A stretch of DNA of 64,000 nucleotides, taken from assembly GCF_002926065.1 (NCBI RefSeq), contig NZ_PREZ01000004.1, positions 372,001 to 436,000 of the forward strand. The letters run 5' to 3'. The notes below the pieces were generated by a model. It saw only the letters and a program-made list of their open reading frames with translations. It searched no databases and was not told the DNA's origin. Position numbers and translations under genes: made by a program. This DNA is from Jeotgalibacillus proteolyticus. Its GTDB lineage: Bacteria; Bacillota; Bacilli; Bacillales; Jeotgalibacillaceae. Below, one piece after another: positions 1-8,141 of the stretch (its first letter is position 1; every line of letters begins with the position of its first letter).

Positions 1-342
1 TGTCCCTCGGGTGGTAGCGAGCAATGGGTTACGAAGCTCTCTTGGCACAAGGTGAAGCCCTGATGCAGCAGCCATTTCGATGACAGCCGTTTTTCTGTCT
101 CCTGTAAGTCCATAAAACGCCTCGACCTGTCCACCTAAGGGACCGGTTGCCTGAGTCTCTATGATCTCTCCTCCAGTTGCTGCCACAATCGAATGGACAG
201 TACCTTCTCCTCCGTCAGCGATAGGAACCGACACGTATTCGGCATCAGGAAAAACCTTTTTAAATCCAGCCTTAATCGCATCGCAAGCCTCAATTGCCGT
301 AATACTTTCTTTAAATGAATCTGGTGCCAGAACAATTTTCAA
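1..342 (-). CDS. glxK: Glycerate kinase, N-terminal part (cut by window edge)
   Basis: The first 114 codons, read leftward, begin [13 protein letters not shown] and include the IADGGEGT segment, both typical of the GlxK/GarK family of glycerate kinases, which phosphorylate D-glycerate with ATP and feed it into lower glycolysis. The start is a TTG preceded by AGGTG at normal spacing. Only 15 bases separate it from the GH13 gene upstream, so it is probably the last gene of the glycosyl-glycerate operon, where it would consume the glycerate released by the two glycoside-cleaving enzymes. The C-terminus lies outside the window. The family call is firm; whether the product is 2- or 3-phosphoglycerate cannot be told. 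Confidence 0.9.
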   Translation of the reverse strand, partial: MKIVLAPDSFKESITAIEACDAIKAGFKKVFPDAEYVSVPIADGGEGTVHSIVAATGGEIIETQATGPLGGQVEAFYGLTGDRKTAVIEMAAASGLHLVPRELRNPLLATTRGT

Positions 343-357
343 CTCTTTTCACCTGCT

Positions 358-2031
358 TTATTTTTTAATCCATACAAATTGGTACGGCGAAAGCTCAATC
401 TGTCCGTCACATTGAACCCCGCTCCAAAGATCTTCACCATTAAAAGGAAGTTCAACCTGAACAGGAGTATTACCACTATTAACGATGAATAATAGAGCAT
501 CTTCTGTTTCTTCGTTTCTTCGGATTAATGAAAATACCTGGTCGTGAAGCTCTACAATTTCCTGCGTTGAAAAAGGATTGAGTGCTGCTTCCTTTTGTCT
601 GACACGGATAAGCTTTTTTATTCCTTCAAAAACTCTTTGCCTTCTTGAAGAGGTCTGAAGCTCTCCGACGATTTCCTCGTATTGAAATTTTTTTCGGTTA
701 ATCCGGCGGTTTATGCCTGATTCTTCAAGACCCTTTACATCATTTCCAGACCCTAATAAGGAATGATAATACACTGCCGGAACGCCGATCACTGAAAAGA
801 GCACAGAATGGGCAGCAAGCATTTTTTGAATTTGAAGATCCTCCGTTGCGTCCTCCTCTTTATTAATAAGGGCTTCCATATAATTAATATTCAGTTCATA
901 TGGAGATTCTGTTCCATCAGGGTTGCTCTTATAGGAAACTCGTCCTCCATTTTCAAGCACCTTATCTGCTAAAGAATGGCGCTCTTTATCTGTCAGGATT
1001 CCCTCAGTTGGACGCATACCGATTCCATCGTGGCTCGCTAAAAAGTTAAAATACGTAGCCTGGTCCGATATTTTCTCGATTGTCTTTGCCCAGTTTGTTA
1101 ATGTTGTCGTATTGTGTGTGGTAAAGCTATGCAGAACAAGAGGCGGCAGGGAAAATTGATAGACAAGATGAGCCTCATTTTTGCCGTTGCCTAAATAACT
1201 GATATTTTCCTTATGCGGGACATTTGTTTCGGTTATTAAAAGGGTCTTAAGCTCTAACTCCTCCAAAATAACTCTCCAAAGTTGAATAATCGCATGCGTC
1301 TGAGGTAGATGGATACATGTCGTGCCTGATTCCTTCCATAAGAAGCCGATTGCATCAAGACGGATACTGCTCCCGCCCCGCCATGCGTACTCGAGAAGGA
1401 TATTTGTCATTTCTAAAAGAGCGGGAAAATGCTTGAAATTTACATCTACCTGATCCTCACTAAAGGTGGTCCAGTCTGTTTTTCCCCCCTCATATTCATG
1501 AAAAATAGGAGAGGTGCGGGGCCGAACTACCTTTGCTGCATCAAAGCTTTCTTCTTTTGGAATGAAATAATGCTCAAATTCAGGCAAGCCTTTTAAGTAT
1601 CCCTGAAACCAGCTGCTGGACTTGGACATATGATTCGCGACAAAATCGAACATAAGACGATAATCGGCTGAAAGGCTTTCAACCTCATCCCAGCTCCCAA
1701 GATCCCGGTGAATGGTAAGATAATCCACCACCGAGAAACCGTCATCCGACGTATATGGAAACATCGGAAGAAGATGGACATCTGATATTTCATCCCGCGC
1801 ATACGTGTTTAGAAATTTTTTCAATGTGGATAGAGCCGGCTTATTTTCCTCCCATATGCTGTCCCCATAGGTAATTAAGTAAACATTTTTTTGAGACAGC
1901 GCAGAAGGCTGCCTCCACTTTCTTTGTTTCCACCCTTTAACAGCCTCTACTATCTCTTCTTTATAAAGGGGAGAATATCCTTCTCCATAAATCGTTTTTA
2001 ATAGCATTTCCGCTTTTTGCGTGAAGTTCAT
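358..2031 (-). CDS. GH13_18 glycoside phosphorylase, probable glucosylglycerate phosphorylase
   Basis: This 557-residue cytoplasmic protein has the sucrose-phosphorylase-type GH13 barrel: nucleophile Asp226 in RLDAIGF, acid/base Glu268 in LLITETN and the stabilising Asp335 in LASHDGIG. GH13_18 sucrose phosphorylases are usually about 490 residues, whereas the E. coli glucosylglycerate phosphorylase YcjM is about 559, so the length favours the YcjM-like branch. The likely reaction is glucosylglycerate plus phosphate to glucose-1-phosphate plus glycerate. The start overlaps the mngB stop by 4 bases, so the two are translationally coupled, and glycerate kinase follows. Sucrose-6F-phosphate phosphorylase or glucosylglycerol phosphorylase are alternatives within the same subfamily. 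Confidence 0.8.
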   Translation of the reverse strand: MNFTQKAEMLLKTIYGEGYSPLYKEEIVEAVKGWKQRKWRQPSALSQKNVYLITYGDSIWEENKPALSTLKKFLNTYARDEISDVHLLPMFPYTSDDGFSVVDYLTIHRDLGSWDEVESLSADYRLMFDFVANHMSKSSSWFQGYLKGLPEFEHYFIPKEESFDAAKVVRPRTSPIFHEYEGGKTDWTTFSEDQVDVNFKHFPALLEMTNILLEYAWRGGSSIRLDAIGFLWKESGTTCIHLPQTHAIIQLWRVILEELELKTLLITETNVPHKENISYLGNGKNEAHLVYQFSLPPLVLHSFTTHNTTTLTNWAKTIEKISDQATYFNFLASHDGIGMRPTEGILTDKERHSLADKVLENGGRVSYKSNPDGTESPYELNINYMEALINKEEDATEDLQIQKMLAAHSVLFSVIGVPAVYYHSLLGSGNDVKGLEESGINRRINRKKFQYEEIVGELQTSSRRQRVFEGIKKLIRVRQKEAALNPFSTQEIVELHDQVFSLIRRNEETEDALLFIVNSGNTPVQVELPFNGEDLWSGVQCDGQIELSPYQFVWIKK

Positions 2032-4691
2032 AAATAGTTCTCCTTCCCTTTAAGCCTAAGTGTGACATATCCTTTTGGTTCAATTATTACTGACTGATTA
2101 GTTAATGCTTGGCTTTTTTCGTTCAGCGCTGTCTGCTCCATCAACTGAAGGGCTTTACTGGTTAATTCAACCCTTTGGTCTTTAAGACCCGGGTTAAATA
2201 ATCGAAGGATAAGTGAATGGTCATCATGCGCTTTTTTTAACGAACTGAAAAACACTTCACTATTGTTTGCTTCAAGTAATTGAAAGCTTGAAGGGAGCAT
2301 GTCAACCGGAAACGGAATTTCAAAACGGTCCAATCGCTCTTCAAACGAGTTTAGGACTTGCTTTTGATATGTTGCGGTATGCTCATTAAACTGATTGACG
2401 AACGAATATAGGTCCTGCTCGCTATAGGTGGGTGAGAAATAAATCGCATACTCAAACGTCATTTCTCCAAGCATCTGTGCATCAGGTGTAGTTACAACCT
2501 TATTGTTGATGCCTGATGCCCGCCCTGGACGCCATGCAAGATTATCTCTTCCAAGGAGGCCAACACTTCTAAATAAGGTCAAGGCAAGCTCACCTGTTTC
2601 TCTTAGCAGCTGATACTCCTTGATTCCTTTTGTAGCAACAGCAGCCGTTACGTTTTCATTTGCAGCACCCGCAATGTTTTCCAGTGGATAAATTGGCATC
2701 GGCGCTTCAGCAAAGCCCTGCTCTTTCCACTCAGTCATATAGGGATTGACGGTCGGTCTTTGGATCATGCTAAAGCCCTGGTCGCCGAATGAATTGTCAG
2801 GATGATTGATTGATGTTTGAATCATCACGCGTAATCGATGGTCTTTTATTTCGTTGTTAATGTCGTGTTGAACGCGTACAAAGGACTCTCCCTTTCGAAG
2901 CTCAAATAAGGTTTTAATGATTAGGTCCTTTGAGGCTTTATTCTCTTTACGCTCTTCAAGATCGTGTGGAAGATTCAGGCTATGGGTCACCTCCATCCGT
3001 TCTGTTTGGCTTCCTGCTTCTGTTTTGACAGAAAGAAGCTTGCTCGTAAAGACAGGTTCATCTCCGGGTAAAGGAGAGTAATCATATGAATCCCCTGCAT
3101 CTCCTGTGTTTTCAAAGCGAAGGAAATCTGAAATTGTATTATTCATTTTCGTTAGATTCAGCTGAAGAACTCCCTGTTCCTCATAAATACGGAAGTGCTC
3201 ATTTGCAATTTCTTTCTTTTCAAGCTCTTTCAATTTGGTAGGATTGGATTCGCTGGTTTGGACTATTTCATACGTTTCATAGCCCATTGAAGGAAGTGTA
3301 ACCTCTAAGAGAACCTCGCTCCGGTAATAGCCGGGAGCGTCCACTTCCTTCTCGCCATCAGCTGTCACGACAATGGTTTTCCCGCCGCTCATATATTCTT
3401 GTTTCATGATATCGAGATTGATTTCTTTTCCGTCTAAATTTGTTACTGAGAATTCTTTTTCTTTTGTAAATAGCACCGCTTTCTTTAAGCCTTTAAAGCC
3501 AACTGGAAGAAGGTGAAATAATACTAAGAGCGTGTCTTTTTTTACGGAATTGCTGATCGCCTCTGTCATTTGCTTCTTAAGCAAATTCATGCAGCCGTCC
3601 GCCAGACGGATAACCTTTTTAAGACGGTTAACAATTTCCTTGTTCGTATCATCAGAATTACAGCCGCCAATGCTATCGTGCGCATGGACATCAAACAGCA
3701 TTTTCCACATTTCATCCAGCCACTTGTCGGGATAATGAAATCCCAAGGTACAAGCAATACTGGCTAAAGGCTCAAGATGGTAAATGATTTTTTCTTCAGC
3801 AATCGCATTAAGCTTCTTTATATCATAGCGTTGAGAGCGGATCGTATTATGAATGCGTGATTTCTGAGGTGCCAAAAGCTCTCCTTCAATCACATTTTCA
3901 AAATGGCCTTCCGCAAAGGTTTCTTCCATAAACGTTTCATAGTCTGATAGAAGATATTCATGGGTTGAATCTTTTTGGTTTAATTGCTTAACCGTTTCAG
4001 GAAAATGCTCGCGCACAAGAACCTGGTCTCCGCCTGCAGGGAGCAGTAAATGGTCGGTGCTTTTGTTCATCGTTGAAATTTTTTCTAAAATAGGCAAAAG
4101 ACGCTCATCCATATAGTCATCATCAGAGGAGAGAAACTTGCCTGGACCATAGCCAAAATAGATGTTGTTTGCTTTTACGCTTTGCCCATCCGGGGATTGC
4201 CAGATGAAGTTTAGATCTTCTTTTAGCTGGTCGGTGTAGATTCCACGCTGAAGCACGCTATAGTCGATATCAAATCCTTTGAATATAGACGGAAGGTACG
4301 TGTTTTGTCCGAAAATGTCTGGAAGATAACCGATATTCATGCTGTGTCCCATTTTTTCTGCTATGCGTGTGCCGTATAACAGGTTGCGAATGAGTGATTC
4401 CCGGTTGACGAGAAGAGAATCTGCCTGGGTATACCAGGGACCGACGAAAATACGCTTAGCCTTGATGAGGGCAGATAAGCGCTGTTTTTCCTCAGGACGG
4501 ATTTTCAGGTATTCGTCAAGGATGGAGGATTGTGCGTCGAATACATAGCCGGTGTAGTCCGGGTCTTTTTCCATAACGTCAAGGAGACGGTCCATGTTTT
4601 CTACAAGCAGCAGGTTGGAATCTTCTATGGTGAAGTACCATTCGCGGTCCCAGTGGGAGTGTGGTACGACGTAGACTTTTTTGGTTTTCAT
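2028..4691 (-). CDS. mngB: GH38 alpha-mannosidase, probable mannosylglycerate hydrolase
   Basis: The 887-residue cytoplasmic protein has the GH38 zinc site at its N-terminus (HSHWDREW, His13 and Asp15), the nucleophile Asp125 in GYLPDIFG, and the distal HAHDSIGG zinc-binding segment. E. coli MngB of this family hydrolyses 2-O-(6-phospho-mannosyl)-D-glycerate to mannose-6-phosphate and glycerate. The neighbouring MngA-type PTS, regulator and glycerate kinase fit this role well. An AGG-type ribosome binding site lies 9 bases before the ATG. The gene is about 510 bases downstream of mngA, separated by a hairpin and two repeats. Specificity for mannosyl- or glucosyl-glycerate cannot be read from sequence. 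Confidence 0.87.
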   Translation of the reverse strand: MKTKKVYVVPHSHWDREWYFTIEDSNLLLVENMDRLLDVMEKDPDYTGYVFDAQSSILDEYLKIRPEEKQRLSALIKAKRIFVGPWYTQADSLLVNRESLIRNLLYGTRIAEKMGHSMNIGYLPDIFGQNTYLPSIFKGFDIDYSVLQRGIYTDQLKEDLNFIWQSPDGQSVKANNIYFGYGPGKFLSSDDDYMDERLLPILEKISTMNKSTDHLLLPAGGDQVLVREHFPETVKQLNQKDSTHEYLLSDYETFMEETFAEGHFENVIEGELLAPQKSRIHNTIRSQRYDIKKLNAIAEEKIIYHLEPLASIACTLGFHYPDKWLDEMWKMLFDVHAHDSIGGCNSDDTNKEIVNRLKKVIRLADGCMNLLKKQMTEAISNSVKKDTLLVLFHLLPVGFKGLKKAVLFTKEKEFSVTNLDGKEINLDIMKQEYMSGGKTIVVTADGEKEVDAPGYYRSEVLLEVTLPSMGYETYEIVQTSESNPTKLKELEKKEIANEHFRIYEEQGVLQLNLTKMNNTISDFLRFENTGDAGDSYDYSPLPGDEPVFTSKLLSVKTEAGSQTERMEVTHSLNLPHDLEERKENKASKDLIIKTLFELRKGESFVRVQHDINNEIKDHRLRVMIQTSINHPDNSFGDQGFSMIQRPTVNPYMTEWKEQGFAEAPMPIYPLENIAGAANENVTAAVATKGIKEYQLLRETGELALTLFRSVGLLGRDNLAWRPGRASGINNKVVTTPDAQMLGEMTFEYAIYFSPTYSEQDLYSFVNQFNEHTATYQKQVLNSFEERLDRFEIPFPVDMLPSSFQLLEANNSEVFFSSLKKAHDDHSLILRLFNPGLKDQRVELTSKALQLMEQTALNEKSQALTNQSVIIEPKGYVTLRLKGKENYL

Positions 4692-4713
4692 GTGTGAGAC
4701 CTCCAGGTAATAG

Positions 4714-4747
4714 AAAGAGGGAGCATCTATGCTGATGCACCCCCTTT
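4714..4747. promoter_or_regulatory. Strong hairpin in the mngB leader
   Basis: Two 14-base arms pair with one G-T wobble and one mismatch around a six-base loop, 22 bases before the mngB start codon. Read toward mngB it is followed by CTATTACC and then the ribosome binding site. It could be a 5' stabilising stem that uncouples mngB from mngA, a leaky terminator, or a plus-strand terminator (CCCCCTTTATTT). The pairing is visible; the function is inference. Confidence 0.55.
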
Positions 4748-4814
4748 ATTTGGTTTGTGTCGTGCTGGTACTTTTGAAGCTTGAGTGTTATGAGTAAATA
4801 CTTTTTAATGCAGC

Positions 4815-4938
4815 GTGTTGATTTCCGCTTCAGGGGCATGCTTTCCGCGGGGCGGGGCTTGAGCTAACTTGCTGCGCAAGTGGATCTCAAGCTCCCGCTT
4901 CTTCCCGCAGGAGTCAGCCCCTTACGCTCCAATCAACT
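4815..4938. repeat. Dispersed palindromic repeat family 1, copy A
   Basis: This GC-rich element has the shared core GCTTTCCGCGGGGCGGGG, then TGAGCTAACTTGC, an inverted GCAAGTGGATCTCA, then CCCGCTTC..CCCGCAGGAGTC. The centre forms a long stem. Related copies occur at 4982, 10178, 42224 and 50061, with an internally deleted remnant at 35835. Confidence 0.85.
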
Positions 4939-4981
4939 CCTATTGAAACTAATGTGTTATGAGTAAATACCTCTTAATACA

Positions 4982-5109
4982 GCGTGTTGATTTCCGCTTC
5001 AGGGGCATGCTTTCCGCGGGGCGGGAGCTGAGCTAACTTGCTGCGCAAGTGGATCTCAGCCTTCCCGCTTCCTCCCGCAGGAGTCAGCCCCTTACACTCC
5101 AATCAACTC
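4982..5109. repeat. Dispersed palindromic repeat family 1, copy B
   Basis: Second member of the tandem pair, in the same orientation as copy A. Its inner stem differs from copy A by changes on both sides (GGGAGCTGAGC against CTCAGCCTTCCC), so pairing is largely kept. Confidence 0.85.
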
Positions 5110-5202
5110 CTAGATAACTTTTTCGCTTCTTTGAAACTAATGTGTTATGAATAAATACCTCTTAATGCAGCTGGTGTTGTTATGAGCTTATCTCAACATA
5201 AT

Positions 5203-7179
5203 CTAATAGTTCATCTCAGCCTTTGCTTTTCGTTTGATGATGGAAAAGCGGATGAAGATGTTGGCGAAGGCGATGAAGCCGGCACCTACTATGAGGCCGA
5301 GCAGGTAGGCCCATAGGTTTTCTACCAGCGGCCAGCCCCAGATTGCCGGGAGCGGGAGCCATTGGACAGCGCCTAATAGGACGGCTGTTGTAGCACCTAG
5401 GATTGCCCCGATAATATTAATTGGGATCGTAATTAACGGGTTGCGCAGCATAAATGGAATCGCTCCTTCACTGATGGCGATGAATCCAAGCAGCAAGGAA
5501 GTGTTTCCTGCAACACGAAGGTCTGCATCAAACACGCGTCTTCCAACAACATATTTATCAATAACAGTTGCAAGACCAAGCCCGATTGGCGGGATGACGA
5601 TGGCAAGAACACGGGCAGTCAACGGATAAACCTGATCCGCTGCCAGACCGATTGCGATGGCTCCTGCAGCTTTATTGATCGGCCCGCCCAAATCAAAGGC
5701 AGTGGCTGAAGCAATGATAGAAGCCAGTACAACATCTCCTGTACCCTGAGCTGATTCAATCCAGTTGCGAAGGACAACGTTCAAGCCCCCGAAGACCGGG
5801 TCTACAAGATAGAAATTTAAAAAGAAGATGGATAGTACACTAATTGCAGGGATTAAAAACATTGGTTTCATTGCCTGGAAGTTCTTACTCAAGCGAATAT
5901 TTCGGTTTAAGAACCGCGCGATATAACCAGCTGTCAATCCAAGGAATAGGGCACCTAAGAATCCTGATGGAATCCCTTCTTCAATTCCCCAAAACGTATG
6001 GTGAAGACCTCCTGCGAAGGCTCCTCCTATAAACCCTGCGACTAACCCAACCCTGTCTGCTAATGAATAAGCAACGAAGGCAGCAAAGATTGGGTACATA
6101 AATTTAAAGATTAGGCCCCCGAATTTATCTAAATGATGCAGGATGACAAATAGCTCGTTGGAATGGCTTGCATATTCTGGGTTTCCGATTTCATTTACAA
6201 GACCAAATGGCATTGCCCCGAGTTTTGCAATTCCCATCATCAGACCGCCTGCTACGATGACCGGGATCATATAAGAAATACCTGTCATAACTGCCTGCAC
6301 AGCATCCTTAAAAAATCCGCCGCCTGAAGACTGAGGTGAAGAATCTTCATTTTCGCCTTTCTCCACTAAACCATCCGGGCGTTCAAGGGATCGTTGGATC
6401 AGTTCCTTCCCGTGACGCAAGGGCTCTGCTACTCGCGTTTGAATAAATGGTTTGCCTGCAAAGCGTTCCTTCTCTTTTGGGGCAATATCAGTGGCAAAAA
6501 TGACTGCATCTGCCTGCTTGATTTCCTCAGGTGAAAGCCTGTCCTCTATTCCGGTAGCTCCCTGTTTTTCTACAATTACCCTGATTCCAAGCTCACGTCC
6601 CGCTTTTTCAAGTGCTTCGGCGGACATATAGGTATGGGCAATTCCTGTAGCACAGGCTGTTACTGCAACAACCGTTTTCGTGAATTCAGGTGCCTGTTCT
6701 TCTTTCGTTTCTTCCGTTACATCCAGTCTTACAAGGAAGTCCTGGATCGTAGAGGCAGACATCACCCCCTCTAAATAGCCCTCTTTCATGAGGTTTGTAC
6801 TTAATGTAGATAGCACCTTTAAATGGGTGGTATCAGCCTCTCCTTCAGGTATGGCAATTAAAAAGACAAGTTGGACTTTATTTGCAGGATCAATGCTTTC
6901 CCAGTCCTCAAGAGGTGATGCTAATCTTGCTACAGCGAATGCTGCTTTTTTAACAGCTACTGACTTTCCATGAGGGATTGCCAGTCCTCTTTCAAGTCCT
7001 GTCGGCGAAATTTCCTCACGGTGTAAAACCGCTTCCAGAAAAGTTTGTTCAGATTCCAGGTATTTCTTTTTATTTAATTCCGAAACAAGCTGCCTGATTA
7101 CCTGCTCCTTTGATTGAGCATGTACATCAAACAAAACCAGATCCGGCTCGGTCATGCTTCTAAGGTTCATATTCGTCAC
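5203..7179 (-). CDS. mngA: Fructose-family PTS EIIABC, probable mannosylglycerate transporter
   Basis: This 658-residue phosphotransferase permease has an EIIA domain (about 1-150, phospho-His70 in AIPHGK), an EIIB domain (about 168-265, phospho-Cys176 in TACATGIAHT) and a membrane EIIC domain (about 290-650). Domain order and length match E. coli MngA, which imports 2-O-mannosyl-D-glycerate and phosphorylates the sugar. A GH38 hydrolase downstream and a divergent regulator support that role over a plain fructose permease. A cre-like site lies in its leader and a palindromic operator candidate lies between it and the RpiR gene. The natural substrate could equally be glucosylglycerate. Confidence 0.85.
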   Translation of the reverse strand: MTNMNLRSMTEPDLVLFDVHAQSKEQVIRQLVSELNKKKYLESEQTFLEAVLHREEISPTGLERGLAIPHGKSVAVKKAAFAVARLASPLEDWESIDPANKVQLVFLIAIPEGEADTTHLKVLSTLSTNLMKEGYLEGVMSASTIQDFLVRLDVTEETKEEQAPEFTKTVVAVTACATGIAHTYMSAEALEKAGRELGIRVIVEKQGATGIEDRLSPEEIKQADAVIFATDIAPKEKERFAGKPFIQTRVAEPLRHGKELIQRSLERPDGLVEKGENEDSSPQSSGGGFFKDAVQAVMTGISYMIPVIVAGGLMMGIAKLGAMPFGLVNEIGNPEYASHSNELFVILHHLDKFGGLIFKFMYPIFAAFVAYSLADRVGLVAGFIGGAFAGGLHHTFWGIEEGIPSGFLGALFLGLTAGYIARFLNRNIRLSKNFQAMKPMFLIPAISVLSIFFLNFYLVDPVFGGLNVVLRNWIESAQGTGDVVLASIIASATAFDLGGPINKAAGAIAIGLAADQVYPLTARVLAIVIPPIGLGLATVIDKYVVGRRVFDADLRVAGNTSLLLGFIAISEGAIPFMLRNPLITIPINIIGAILGATTAVLLGAVQWLPLPAIWGWPLVENLWAYLLGLIVGAGFIAFANIFIRFSIIKRKAKAEMNY

Positions 7180-7195
7180 TCCTGTCTGTTAAGTA

Positions 7196-7209
7196 TGAAA
7201 ACACTTACA
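7196..7209. promoter_or_regulatory. cre-like CcpA site in the mngA leader
   Basis: TGAAAACACTTACA matches the cre consensus TGWAANCGNTNWCA at 13 of 14 positions and lies 17 bases upstream of the mngA start codon. CcpA binding here would repress the operon when preferred sugars are present. Confidence 0.6.
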
Positions 7210-7252
7210 TGTTCTTATACTATTGTTTTATCATGAAATGACAGGATCATTT

Positions 7253-7269
7253 TGTACAGAGTCTGTACA
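7253..7269. promoter_or_regulatory. Palindromic operator candidate for the RpiR regulator
   Basis: TGTACAGAGTCTGTACA is a perfect inverted repeat of 8-base arms around one G. It sits in the 178-base gap between the divergent mngA and RpiR genes, as expected for a local regulator's operator. No binding data are available. Confidence 0.6.
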
Positions 7270-7315
7270 TTTGTACTGAATTACATCTGAGCATGAGAGG
7301 TTTTGAAAAAGTTAA

Positions 7316-7324
7316 TGCTATACT
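7316..7324 (+). promoter_or_regulatory. Extended -10 promoter for the RpiR gene
   Basis: TGCTATACT has the extended -10 form TGnTATAMT, 34 bases before the regulator's ATG. No good -35 hexamer is seen, which is common for extended -10 promoters. Confidence 0.4.
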
Positions 7325-7357
7325 ATGAGGTGAAATGGATGGAAAAGGGGAAAAGGG

Positions 7358-8104
7358 ATGGGGAAATTTCTTGATCAATTTGCCAACAGCCTGGCTAATC
7401 TGACACCAACTGAAAAACAAGTGCTGTACTACATCGACCAGCATACTGATGAAGCATCTGGACTTTCGCTGACTGAGATTGCTAAAGTCAATAATGTCAG
7501 CACAACTACGGTCGTCAGGATGTCCCATAAGCTTGGTTTAGATGGGTTTTCCGAGCTTAAATATTTACTAAGGAAAAAAGATTATACAAACGCCCTGTTA
7601 AATAGCAGTCCGATCGAGCTATACAAAGAGGAGTTTATTACTGCCTTTGACACGATTCAGCCTCATGAGCTTGAAAGACTGAGCGAAAAGATTTACCGGG
7701 CAAAGCGTGTCATAGTGGTTGGAGTTGGATTGTCGAAGATGATGGCGGAATATTTCAGCAAGCTTTTAATGCAGACGAACAAACAGACGCACTATACGTA
7801 TGAGTCCCATATGATCGATTTACTTCCGAATATGGTTAAGCCGGAGGATCTTGTGTTTTTTATTTCCTCAAGCGGTGAAACGAAAACATTAATCCAGGCA
7901 GCAGAAAAGCTTTCCTTTTTAGTTGTTGATACAGCTGCGATAACCAACTCAGCTGACTCCTCTCTAGGGAGGACTGTAAAAGCCAATTTAAGCATGACGG
8001 TTGAAAAAGCAGCATTAGCAGGCTATGACATAACAGCGAGATCCACACTCATGCTTTTAATTGATCTTTTATTCGCTGATTACCTAAAGAAAAGCGAGCA
8101 GTAA
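7358..8104 (+). CDS. MurR/RpiR-family regulator of the glycosyl-glycerate locus
   Basis: The 248-residue protein has an N-terminal RpiR-type helix-turn-helix (about 1-75, with VSTTTVVRMSHKLG as the recognition region) and a C-terminal SIS domain that binds phosphosugars (VGVGLSKMMAEYF, then SSSGETKTLIQA). The regulator of the E. coli mng genes is a GntR type, so this locus uses a different family. A phosphorylated sugar such as mannose-6-phosphate or the phosphorylated glycoside is a plausible effector. It is transcribed away from mngA across a palindromic operator candidate and ends in a shared terminator with the LctP gene. Confidence 0.87.
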   Translation: MGKFLDQFANSLANLTPTEKQVLYYIDQHTDEASGLSLTEIAKVNNVSTTTVVRMSHKLGLDGFSELKYLLRKKDYTNALLNSSPIELYKEEFITAFDTIQPHELERLSEKIYRAKRVIVVGVGLSKMMAEYFSKLLMQTNKQTHYTYESHMIDLLPNMVKPEDLVFFISSSGETKTLIQAAEKLSFLVVDTAAITNSADSSLGRTVKANLSMTVEKAALAGYDITARSTLMLLIDLLFADYLKKSEQ

Positions 8105-8135
8105 AAAAGCCGGAGAAGAAACACTCCGGCTTTTT
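8104..8135. terminator. Bidirectional intrinsic terminator
   Basis: A perfect 12-base stem (AAAAAGCCGGAG with CTCCGGCTTTTT) and an 8-base loop lie between the converging RpiR and LctP genes, with A and T runs on either side that serve both strands. Confidence 0.9.
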
Positions 8136-8141
8136 CTGTGC

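Larger units (their letters stand above)
4786..5175. repeat. Tandem duplication of a repeat-bearing unit
   Basis: The phrase TGTTATGAGTAAATAC recurs at 4786, 4955 and, with one change, at 5143, followed each time by closely related sequence. Two full units of 169 and 188 bases and the start of a third are present, each full unit containing one palindromic element. This shows that the element was duplicated with its flanks. Confidence 0.8.
4692..5202. other. 511-base intergenic region between mngA and mngB
   Basis: No gene is seen here. The region holds a hairpin just before mngB and a tandem duplication of a 170-190 base unit, each unit carrying one copy of the palindromic dispersed repeat. 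Short open frames crossing it are made of repeat sequence and have no ribosome binding site. Confidence 0.8.

Noticed and set aside
4579-4839. An 86-codon minus-strand frame over the mngB start
   Set aside because: It overlaps the well-supported mngB N-terminus in another frame and includes repeat sequence.
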